From assembly GCA_030867875.1 (NCBI GenBank), contig JAOWCC010001501.1, positions 30,338,792-30,402,791 of the forward strand: a stretch of DNA of 64,000 nt, read 5' to 3'. Source of the DNA: Actinernus sp. WN-2022. Its lineage: Eukaryota; Cnidaria; Anthozoa; Actiniaria; Actinernidae. Below, in pieces: positions 49,994 through 60,673 of this stretch. A program made the translations under genes and the position numbers. The notes below the pieces were generated by a model. That model was not told the DNA's origin, ran no database searches, and worked only from the letters and a program-made list of their open reading frames with translations. Position 1 is the first letter of the stretch; the number at the start of each line of letters is the position of its first letter.

Positions 49994-50501
49994 ACATTGG
50001 ATTCTTTATTCACTGTAAACTCTTGAACTGTGCGACATCATTTTTAGAAATGCAAATTGGGGAACTGTATTTTTCTGTATAACTTTGACATGGGAATGAG
50101 CAGGGAAATATGCTGTGTGTGTGTGTTGTTTGGGAGAAATGTTGTTTTATGAGTCATAAGTCAATGTTATGCTTAGGTTTTAGGGTTAGGTTTTAGGTCA
50201 GGGTTATTTTTAGTTGTAAAAATAAAAAAGACCCCGAAGTTTTCAACTTGACTCATGAAAACATGGATCCCGTTGTTTGGGGATGTTAAACGAAGTATTC
50301 AGATGAGGGGCTAATTGGCCACTCTAGAACAAGCAAGGGACTGGGACGAAGTGTGGCAATTATTCTGATTAAAAAAATGACATCAAAATTAGCAACTTTA
50401 CCATATTTAAAATGCTTCTAACCCTTCTTGACGTTTTTCTACCTTAGTTAATGAACCTTTCAAAGGTTTTGAGTACTTCTGCAAAGACATTTTTGGTTTA
50501 C

Positions 50502-50832
50502 AGAGAATGCTCTATGTTCTACGCTTGTTTGAAATGGCGAAAAAGTGACCTTTCCAGACCCATGACCGCGTTAGAAAAAGCCTGGGTCGATTCCCGGGTA
50601 GACGTCATCTAATTAATTCGACTTTGCAATAATTTGAATAAATACTTAGCATTTTGTCTAAAATGACTTTTGTCTTTACTAACAACTCGCAAACTGTGTA
50701 TATTTTCTGTAAATCGATGTTGTGACAGAAAAGCGCCATGGAGGATAATGCATTAATGAGATGACGTCTACCTGGTCATGGGTCAAGAAAGGTCAATTTT
50801 TCACCAAGCGTATAGAACATAAGTATTCTCCT
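50502..50832. repeat. Inverted-repeat element downstream of MRPS9
   Basis: AGAGAATGCTCTATGTTCTA and GACCTTTCCAGACCCATGAC at the left are inverted as GTCATGGGTCAAGAAAGGTC and TATAGAACATAAGTATTCT at the right. About 330 bp, non-coding. Confidence 0.6.
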
Positions 50833-51473
50833 CTCTTATTTGTATTGAATTGTTTTATTTCTTATCAGGGTCAAACGCTGAACAGGCTGCGAGGGAAATA
50901 AACAACATATACTGTGGAAAGAGTCCAGTCGTGTTCACCTGTGCTCCATTTGACCTATTTGTTTGGTATTTGGTCACATTCTATCAACTTACTGGCTGTG
51001 GTTGGTATTGTGGTTACTGGCTGCGAGTTGGGGGCGGCCTTCACCTCCTGAGGACCTGGAATAGTACTGGCTACCCAAACAATAGCGTACCCTGAAACAA
51101 TACAAACCCTAACCCTAAAACAATAGAATTCTTTGTCAGTGCAATCCAAATGAGATCCAATAAAATGCAAGGTTTTGAGGGGTGAAGTGCTACTGGCGAG
51201 TTAAGGTCGCGTTCGCTTGTCAGTCCTAGAATATCACACCAAGTCGACCTCATAATTTGCCCCTCACAGTTCCTTCAGCCATTGTCATGTAAAGTGATAA
51301 AACTGCATGAAAACGAGGCGAACGGTGACTCGAGCAACACCGACAGTCAAAGCACTGTAGATAGAAATATTATACGATTGTACAGCGAATTTCTCGATTT
51401 GTCTTAAAGTGCCTGTACGACCAAAAATGATATTAATATTGTCGATTCTACACATAGTGAATAGCTGAATGGT

Positions 51474-52108
51474 ACAATATTTCTGGGTTTGAATGCCGTG
51501 CCAAAATGCTAATAGGACTTAAGCAACCAGGACGGCGACGGCAATGACGACGGGACGTAGAAAAGTGTTTTCTCCCGAAATTTGGTGTGTACTATTTCCC
51601 ATGTTCGCCTTGAATTGTTTTTCACGACCAGATTTCGAAAAATATATTGAGTATAGAGTTCCGTTCACGCCGAACAAAAAGCGGATTGATTTACTTTCTT
51701 ACGTTCGCGTTCTCTTTAAAATGTACAATTTGGTGTTTTCATGTCACGTGTTTTTGCAGAGAATGGTGGAAATGTAGGCGACTGCGTGCATTTTCACGTG
51801 CAGTTATGTATTTTGTAATTAAGGCTATTCGGTTTTATCCCTTCGTCATAGACGTTGCCGTCGTGGTTGCTTAAGGTCTTTAATGACATGACGTCAGGAT
51901 AGGCATAATTTATTATACCCAAATTGCTGTTACAGATAGTGTGTTCTGCTTTAAAGTTTAAATAAATGATTTCTTATATCAGCAAATACGTTCATTCACA
52001 AGCACTAAGAAAGAATGGCCAATGCCTACCCGTGACGTCATGTAATTAGCGTTTTGTAGATTAAAACCTCTAACTCATCGGCACGGCATTCAAACCCAGA
52101 AATATTGT
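51474..52108. repeat. Foldback element
   Basis: ACAATATTTCTGGGTTTGAA ending the left arm is inverted as TTCAAACCCAGAAATATTGT at the right. GCAACCAGGACGGCGACGG and CCGTCGTGGTTGC form an inner pair. Non-coding. Confidence 0.6.
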
Positions 52109-52194
52109 TAATTCTTTAACGTTCATTATGATTAATGACCTTTTCTTTTCATTTCTTATGAACCTCCCCTTACGAACACCTCTATAATAAGGAC

Positions 52195-52325
52195 ACCTTG
52201 TTACGAACAGTTCTATTGGTCCCGGCAAACCATACATAAAACATAATACACAATACGGACAACTCTATAATACGGACACTTGGCCCCCTCCCTTCGGTGT
52301 CCGTATTGATGAGGTTCGACTGTAT
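52195..52325. repeat. Fragment of a DNA-transposon end
   Basis: CTCTATAATACGGACAC facing GTGTCCGTATTGATGAGG, a short inverted pair resembling ends seen on pogo/Tigger-like families. Family assignment is tentative. Confidence 0.4.
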
Positions 52326-52329
52326 CTAA

Positions 52330-52524
52330 AGGTCGGCACACAAGAAGGGACAAGTCCCAGAGACAAGTCCCCTCGTGTGAACTAGGAAAAATCTTGTCAG
52401 TTTATCCCCGGGACTCAAACCAGTTTGATTTGAAGGGACAAGTTCCGCGGACAAACCTTTGTCCCAGCGACAATATTTTTCCTAGTTCAGACGAGGGGAC
52501 TTGTCTCTTCGTGTGTGCCGACCT
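52330..52524. mobile_element. 195-bp palindromic MITE with TAA duplication
   Basis: Ends AGGTCGGCACAC and GTGTGCCGACCT, flanked by TAA on each side (52327-52329, 52525-52527). The inner words GGGACAAGTCCC and GGGGACTTGTC continue the palindrome. The 3-bp target suggests PIF/Harbinger mobilisation. Confidence 0.65.
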
Positions 52525-53100
52525 TAATTATACTGTATTCTCAGTGTTGTATAGTATACTGTGGTTGACTTTGTTATTCTGCATGATGTTTTAGGGTTTT
52601 TATGTTCCCCATGTTAGAGCAGTTTTAGATCGAGTGTCGATAGTTATTAGTGATTGCTTTGGTTTTGCGTTTACTTATCTTTACTATTGGTTGTGAAAAA
52701 GGTTTTGCAATTATCAGCCAATAGAGTTCTAAACTAAAAGCAAACATTGTTCTGTCACGCAATCAATTTTCGTTTTAGCAAGAGTTATACATGATTGCGT
52801 TTACTTTTCCTCGTGATTGGTTCAAGAACATTCACGAATTACTTCAGTTTGTGATTGTCTCATTGGTTTTATGACTCTCAATGAAACGCCGCTCTAGATA
52901 ATACAGGAGATTTAAGAGAGAAAGTTGGCAGTGGAAAGCATATAAAAACTAAACCAGGAGAAAATGTTGAACCACAACATATACCAAGTAATATCAATGA
53001 AATATCTTCTTTGGTACATCTAATTATTACTATTTGGAAGATTAATCTTTAGAGTAAAATCATTCTTAAATTACTAAGTATTGTAAAGAAACAATTAAAG

Positions 53101-53195
53101 TATGCTAACCGCCGTGGGGAGCGAGTAGCAGCTGACGTCTCGAGCGCTGTCCCTTCGTCAGAGCTCTGCTACTCGCTCCCCACGGCGGTTAGCAT
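53101..53195. repeat. Perfect-arm hairpin, possible Penelope-type ribozyme relic, copy 2
   Basis: A 31-base arm starting TATGCTAACCGCCGTGGGG is exactly repeated in inverse at the right. On the minus strand the loop reads CTGACGAAGGG...CTCGAGACG, close to the CTGANGA...GAAAC hammerhead core but with GAGAC in place of GAAAC. Related to 1810-2014. Confidence 0.45.
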
Positions 53196-53969
53196 ACCTT
53201 ACTCGACTTTTAGTTGATCATACCAGTGTTTATCTTACCCGCCGACGTAGATTAACACTAGTTTTTACATGAACTAGTCACCCATTGTAAATAAACAGTT
53301 TTAAGATGCATAAACATGCATGTGTTGTTATTTGTCTTCATGTACTAAATATAATGGATCAATCCCGGTTTCTGGGAAACCCCCACCCCTCCCCCCACAC
53401 TTACCCTAACCTTCAATGGTTAATCATTAATAGAACGATGCATATCCAAGGGAGGGGTGGGTGGGTAGTAAAGTTGCTACAGTGTATTTCAGTGATGGAC
53501 TCTCTCCATAACAGACCAAAACGACCTTCAAAACGTATTTCCTCTTTTTAGACGTATACCACAAAGAAATAAAATAGCATAACTTATTTCTCTTGAATAC
53601 AAGTTTATATAGTGATGATTTAGGGTTAAAAATGGAAAAGTTTCGAAAATGCGTTTTTTTGCAAATTCTAAATCTAAAAGCCCTAATTTAGCATCGCAAA
53701 AAAAAAAACTCAAAAAAAAATATTTAAAGCCTTGAAAATACGAGTTTCTGATTTCCCGCTAAAAAAAGGCGTGAAAAATGATCGACAGCTGCTGTCATTC
53801 ACTGGACATGTTATTTCATTCTCGCTATCCTGTGATTTTCTGTGCTACTTTTTCGTTCGTAAAGATTTCCTACGTTTATAATGCAATGCCCAAAAGTGTA
53901 AAAGTAGATCTTTCTTGGTGCCGTATTAAAAAAAAAAAGAAAAAACGCAGCACAATTTAGTTTTTTAGC

Positions 53970-56435
53970 ACTATTTCGAACGTCTTTGATGTGCCGATAC
54001 CGAAGTTCATATGAATTCCTTTGGTTTCCTCGACCTACATTGTTCTCGTTATCATTTCATCGGAGCAGAGAACTGGTAACTACAATCCGTGCTTTCATGT
54101 GTTTGGCCTTTTGCCATTTTGGATAGCGAATGAGAGCTCAACTATACCCACAATAATCCCCGCTTCTATCGCTTTAGATAAGTAGGATATTGCACAAAAA
54201 GTTATTGAAACATTCTATCAAAACATTAGGATGCTGTTTACTGCTTTGGGTTGTGAAAGAAAACCCTATTTCCTCGGTGAATGCGGCTTGTATCCGAGCA
54301 TAGTTTATGTGTTTGATTCTTTTCTCACCAGAGTAACAGACGGGGTGTCTGGAAAACGAAGACCTAGAAAGCGAAGACCGAAGACCTGGAAAACGAAGAC
54401 CCAAAAACGAAGACCCTCATAAATAATATAACATGATATGTTAAATGCTGCTGCTATTGTTAATTGGAAATCGCGAATCGCAGTTGAGCCGTAAAAGTGC
54501 GTTGGGGAAGAAATGATCTTTGTTTTACGGATCTGAAATATATCGAAAATATATACATACGTCGGTTAGACACATGCAATTTAATCTAAATTGGATATAG
54601 GCACGAATAAAAACATTATCTGTGTGTCGGTTAGACAGAATTTAATCTCAATTCGATATAGGCACGAATAAAAACATTAGCTGCAGTTATTTACGCTAGG
54701 GTCTTCGTTTTCCAGATCTGGAAAACGAAGACCCCCTTTTAAATTGAACAATCGTAAATATGGTATAGCTAGAGAATTCGACTGACTAGCCAGGAAGACA
54801 CAAATTCGATATAAATTGGATATAGGCACGAATAAAAACATTAGCTGCAGTTAGTTACGCTAGGGTCTTCGTTTTCCAGATCTGGAAAACGAAGACCCCC
54901 TTTCCCGCGTGAAAGCACATGGAGTAGCAGACAGTCCCAACTAGGGAGATTACCACGGCACGATAACACAATACCACTTCGGAATTGTTGCCTTATAACT
55001 TAGATACAAAACTTGGTTACTACAATGTAGGTATCAATTAAAGTATCTTTGGTTGGGTTACTTGTTGCGTACATTTCAAATATAAGGGGGAGAGAGTCAG
55101 AGAAATATGATATGTGCGTCATGCCAACTCAAGTCGGAGTAAACATCAAGGTCAGATGTCAGAAATGAAAAACTTCTGTCGAAAACGTAGGTTTTTTAAT
55201 ATTAAACTTAGGTTACCGGAGACCTTCAGGGTACACATTCACTCTAAAATTCGCAACGATGCGGCAATAAATCGCACAGACTCCATTCATGTGTCGTTGT
55301 AAAGTATTGATTTTCATTCAAGTGTGCTTGCGTAAACAACTGCAGATCGTGTTTTATTCGTGTTTATATCCAATTTATATCGAATTTGTGTCTTCCCGGC
55401 TAGTCGCTCGAATTCTCTAGCTACCATACAGACCATATTTACGATTGTTCAATTTAAAAGGGGGTCTTCGTTTTCCAGATCTGGAAAACGAAGACCCTAG
55501 CGTAAATAACTGCAGCTGTTTTTATTCGTGCCTATATCCAATTGAGATTAAATTATGTCTAACCGACTCCAATTTTGATTAAATTGCATGTGTCTAACCG
55601 ACGTACATATATTTTCGATATATTTCAGATCCGTAAAACAAAGATCATTTCTTCCCCAACGCACTTTTACGGCTCAACTGCGATTCGCGATTTCCAATTA
55701 ACAATAGCAGCAGCATTTAACATATCATGTTATATTATTTATGGGGGTCTTCGTTTTTGGGTCTTCGTTTTCCAGGTCTTCGGTCTTCGGTCTTCGCTTT
55801 CTAGGTCTTCGTTTTCCAGACACCCGTAACAGACGATACGATCAGATGTTTTCCCGGTGCGGGTGCTGTGGGAAGGCTAGAAGGATTAAAGCCTTGTCTG
55901 ACTGATGTTCCTTGCTTTAACGAAGCTGAAACAATCACTGATAAATGAACTGGGTCGTCGCACAGTCATGACTGTCGATCTTCACACGCTGTGACGTCCT
56001 CTGTACATATATGACAACAAACAAACGGGAAAATATAATCTATTTGTTTTATGTAACAATTGCCAAGCTTTTTTAATGAGAGAAACACTGAAAAACAAAC
56101 TGAATGCGCGCTGTCGACGATAGCGATCCCATTTCAATGTACTGCTGCGATCTCGTATCAACTATTCAATGCACCACGGACGTTCAGCGCATTATAACTT
56201 AAGAAGTCAAATACATTATCAATAATTAAGCAACTAAAGGTTTTGAGATAACCTCGGAAATGGTTGTCTCCCCTACATGAAGTGTCGATGACAGATTCAG
56301 GCAATTTATTTTAATACTTGTGCACTAATATCACACGGCTCTAGCTAGGAGTCAGATTAGTAAACTACAATTTCATATACTCTACTGCGTGCAGCACTTC
56401 ACTTTTGTTAGAAACCTCTAGTAATAATTTAGTTT
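53970..56435 (-). repeat. Interrupted copy of the 43170-44185 repeat
   Basis: 53970-54341 and 55826-56435 together match the reverse complement of 43170-44185. The split is caused by the element at 54342-55825. Confidence 0.8.
54342..55825. mobile_element. 1.48-kb palindromic element with 9-bp target duplication
   Basis: Flanked by GTAACAGAC at 54333-54341 and 55826-55834, while the uninterrupted copy near 43820 has this site once. Inverted ends GGGTGTCTGGAAAACGAAG extend for several hundred bases. CTTCGTTTTCCAGATCTGG followed by its mirror forms a 28-base palindrome at about 54704, 54867 and 55464. No transposase seen. The 9-bp duplication and long inverted ends suggest a MULE-type non-autonomous element. 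Confidence 0.8.
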
Positions 56436-57733
56436 GTAAGTAAATTTGGAAGCGGGTGTAAAGTTCTTAGACTTAGGACAAACAATGGCTGGAGGGATTA
56501 TACTCCAGTTCCAAGAAGTTAGAATGATCGAAGACTGAAAGTCCACAAAGAATGAGGCAATAAAGTTTTGTTATCTTCAATCGACCAGAAATTTTAAGAG
56601 AATTCAATGCAGGAGGCTAAGGTTTGCCGGTTTTGTTTCAGCGCGATAACAAATTTTAGAATGACATAAGCAGTCTACCGTGTACATGCATGGTGTGGAT
56701 CGAGCTGCGCTTCAGTGGTTTCCCTGCATGATATTAATTATTTGCTTACTGTGGTGCCACTTTTCTGTACTCCTAAAAGAGTGTTTCTTCTTGAACTTTG
56801 GAATCGACACTATAGCTAAATATAACTAGTTTCTGTAGAAGTATCGAGCGTCGATGAACTGTATAGCTTCTCTGTTCTGCAGCACGTCTGAACTTTGTAA
56901 TCACAACATGAATCGCTCTGATTGGCTAAAGTTAATGAGATTACCCTTGGAGGCGGGACTTCTTAGTCAACGAAAACCTTTTATCGGGCTGTTTCTCGGC
57001 TCTTTTTTTCGGCCAAAAACGGAACTTTGTTGAAGTCCAGCCTTTTAGAGTTTTGGCCAATTTGCCTAAATTTTTCCCGAATCGTAAAAAAACAGCCGTT
57101 TCTCAAATACTGTGTCGGAGAATTTTGAAATTATTTTCCGTTCAGCGTTTATGACCTGGTTTGTATCAAATTGGGACGAAAAACTACTTTTTCAACTTTG
57201 AAAAGGGATAAAATCTGTAATACGCAATATACCAATGCCCGACACAGTATTTGAGTCAATTTATTTGGGATTCAAAAGCCGGCTAATTAAGAAAAACTAA
57301 ATTTCAAAGCCTGAAGGGCTAAACTCCTTCTGGCGGACGGAGTCATTTCGCGTAGAAATATATACAACATCTACGCTTTTAACATTTGTTCAAACGGATT
57401 AAATATATACTTTCTTCAATTCAAGACCTTTAAAACGGTATATAGTACGTCTATGTGGCTTTAATTCCGATGTTGCAAGAGCGTTTTTTTCGAAATGACA
57501 CGTCGAACCTATATCTTAACAGGTCTCGCTATCGCTTTGCGAATGATCGCCTTTGATTGCGCGATGTCGACGGTGCAGCGTGATATGACAATTGCGCATT
57601 TGTCTTGCCACATATAATTTGGCTGTTTTGCGACCTTGGGGACGAATGTAGAAAAACAATAATTAACAAAAAGTTCCGATATGAAAGGGTAAGCCCCTCC
57701 TCTTCTCTCGCATGGCGAACTAGAAATTTGAAA
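56436..57733. other. No gene recognised
   Basis: AT-rich sequence with scattered stop codons in all frames. No clear repeat ends, RNA gene or exon with splice sites. Confidence 0.4.
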
Positions 57734-58640
57734 TTCAAATTACAGAGCAGCGAAGAACGAAGGCCAGTGAATCAGTCTCTCCTGTTAAAATGCGAAATAC
57801 AAATTACAGAGCAGTGAAGAACGTAGGCGAGTGAATCAGTCTCTCCTGTTAAAATGAGAAATACAAATCAGTTACAGAGCAGTGAAGAACGTAGGCGAGT
57901 GAATCAGTCTCTCCTGTTAAAATGCGAAATACAAATTACAGAGCAGTGAAGAACGTAGGTGAGTGAATCAGCCTCTCCTGTTAAAATGAGCAATTCAAAT
58001 TACAGAGCAGTGAAGAACGTAGGTGAGTGAATCAGCCTCTCCTGTTAAAATGAGCAATTCAAATTACGTATACAGAGCAGTGAAGAACGTAGGTGAGTGA
58101 ATCAGCCTCTCCCGTTAAAATGAGCAATTCAAATTACAGAGCAGTGAAGAACGTAGGTGAGTGAATCAGTCTCTCCTGTTAAAATGAGCAATTCAAATTA
58201 CAGAGCAGTGAAGAACGTAGGTGAGTGAATCAGCCTCTCCTGTTAAAATGAGCAATTCAAATTACAGAGCAGTGAAGAACGTAGGTGAGTGAATCAGCCT
58301 CTCCTGTTAAAATGAGCAATTCAAATTACAGAGCAGTGAAGAACGTAGGTGAGTGAATCAGTCTCTCCTGTTAAAATGAGCAATTCAAATTACAGAGCAG
58401 TGAAGAACGTAGGTGAGTGAATCAGTCTCTCCTGTTAAAATGAGCAATTCAAATTACAGAGCAGTGAAGAACGTAGGTGAGTGAATCAGTCTCTCCTGTT
58501 AAAATGAGCAATTCAAATTACAGAGCAGTGAAGAACGTAGGTGAGTGAATCAGTCTCTCCTGTTAAAATGAGCAATTCAAATTACAGAGCAGTGAAGAAC
58601 GTAGGTGAGTGAATCAGTCTCTCCTGTTAAAATGAGAAAT
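57734..58640. repeat. About 14 copies of a 64-bp tandem repeat
   Basis: Unit starts TTACAGAGCAGTGAAGAACG and continues TAGGTGAGTGAATCAG, TCTCCTGTTAAAATGAG. Early units have GCGAG in place of GTGAG. No open frame through the array. Confidence 0.95.
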
Positions 58641-59197
58641 TTGGAAGGTTTAAAATCAAACAAGCCATCAAAAAGTGAACAAGGAAAGATAGTTGTTTAT
58701 TAAAGATTTAGGCGGTGCTCATGAATTATGCCTGAAATTCTAGAAGTGCCGATATGAAAGGCCATGGCCAGACCACTGACACCTTCAGTTATCACTCAGC
58801 CTTTGTGGAGTGAACATCTCCGTGATGCTCCGCTTGAGTGCTCCCTACTGATTGCTTATCGCGCGAACTTCAAAATCAAACATAAATGAAGCCGATCGAA
58901 GAGAGGCTTTCAGAGAATGAAGAAGTTGGCCTCGACTCTGATCACGTTGACAGACATAACACCTCGCGGATATTCGTGTGGTGGATCGTTCGAGTTTCAG
59001 ATCAAGTTACTTAGTTCACCTGCATGAAAGGAATTGCCCAAATAGTCTGTCCTGGACCGGAAGGTTGAAAAACCACAGTCTGCTTTAATTTAAGAGCCTT
59101 TTTAATATCCAGAGCAAGTTTGTAGGTCGTACGGCAAGCAACCTAACTGTACATTGGCTACAGCAAATCAGAAAGGAGCGCGAGTGCCATATTCACC

Positions 59198-59400
59198 ATG
59201 TTACCTTCGGACAAGGGGGAGATACGAGGGGACGAAAGCTTGTGCCACCCGCCTTCGAAAGGTAGGATGCACTGTTGTAGAGACTTGGACGCTAAGATAT
59301 GGAAAGAGGGCACCCCGATCCCCAAACCAAAATGGGAGGCTTACCCATACGCGATCGTGTATGACTTTGAAGCCTTCCAGGACAAGTCTAAGGCAACTTT
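59198..59400 (+). pseudogene. Relic of a Maverick-like PolB gene
   Basis: One frame reads GRYEGTKACATRLRKVGCTV and VETW; the adjacent frame resumes with a YPYAIVYDFEAFQDKSKA word. This is the segment of the polymerase just before and including ExoI (compare YPHFIVYDFEAY in the gene at 31293-34883). At least one frameshift and no further polymerase sequence on either side. After 59403 a repeat starting CCGGGGGGTACTCCC follows. Confidence 0.7.
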
Positions 59401-60069
59401 ACCCCCGGGGGGTACTCCCTTATATGAGCTACACGGGTATGTGCCGCGTGATAGGGTATGGTTTTTGAGCTGCCGAGGTCTGGGATAGGGTATCCTTTTT
59501 ACGGTTTTGGTCTGGGAAACTTCAAAGGGTATGGATTTTGAGATATTTCTTGTTGACGCCATGCTTAGCGTTTTATCTACCACACATTTTCAACACCATG
59601 CCCACGCACATATGCAGGAAATCCAGTCATTTCGCCACCACTTTGTTTGAGTCTCGTCTCAAACAAAGCTTTCAAAAGCGTACCGCCTAATCACCGCCTA
59701 GACTAATTAAATTTTGAAGGTACTTGTTTGGTTGACGGCTAAATGCACTTTTCCAGACGAGACTTGAAAACTTTCACTGTCGCACTTCAATGAAAACGGT
59801 AATAACAACTTCACATTTACTGTGTAACTACTGTAACCTAGTCTCCTTCGCAGCCGTTCTGAGGGTCGTCACGTAAACGCTAGCCCCACTAACGGCTGCT
59901 TACACCAGTCGTACATTCCATTCCAACCGCATGGCTAATCAGAATTCAGTTCTCAGAATCAAAAAACCACTCGCGCCAGAACTTTCTGGCGAGAAGTTAT
60001 AGAGGCTAAATTTGAAAAATTGATATGAAATCGGTTCAAGTACCTTCGTATAGGGGAGTCGACAAAATA

Positions 60070-60581
60070 CTATGGACTACCCCAAAAAAATACCATTCTG
60101 GGTAAGTAACTGCTGTAAGGAGCCACCGGCATTCATGATCTATCATCGTTCCGCAGCCATTTTGAATAACCACAGGCATCCCAAGCTATACTTTTGTATT
60201 TCGGGTTACCTGTGGTAGTTACCTCGAGAAAACTCTGTGAATGTATTTTCCTCAAAACATGTAACAAATATCTTCAGAAATAAAAGAGAATACTTGTGTA
60301 GTTGATTGATTGGTACTTTCACTCTGTTTATGTATTTCGCTAATCGCCTATAAAACCAAGCGGTAATGACCACAGGTAACCCGAAATACAAAAGCAGAGT
60401 TTGTGATGCCTGTGGTTATTCAAAATGGCTGCGAAACGATGGCAATCATGAATGCCGGTATTATACGAGCTACAATGATGGCAAATCATGAATATTATAC
60501 AAGCTACAGCACAAAGAAGGTACGATACAAGCTTCTTACAACTGTTACTTGCCTAGAATGGTATTTTTTGGGAGTCCATCT
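60070..60581. repeat. Foldback repeat
   Basis: GGACTACCCCAAAAAAATAC at the left is inverted as GTATTTTTTGGGAGTCC at the right, and a longer inner pair around CAAAATGGCTGCG/CGCAGCCATTTTG and GTAACCCGAAATACAAAAG follows. Non-coding. Confidence 0.65.
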
Positions 60582-60673
60582 GGGTAGTCCACTAGGTAGT
60601 CAGTGTTTGTCCACTCCCCGTATATAGTGTGCTCTTGGATTTTTCTCAAGAAAGCAGATAGAGTTTAGAAGAA

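Noticed and set aside
49606..49680. Functional tRNA gene
   Set aside because: A- and B-box words are present but the acceptor stem does not close and a long SINE-like body follows.
50850..51095. Host exon downstream of MRPS9
   Set aside because: Open for 81 codons but without matching splice partners or a recognised domain.
53700..53960. A-rich tracts as a processed pseudogene tail
   Set aside because: No coding similarity precedes them.
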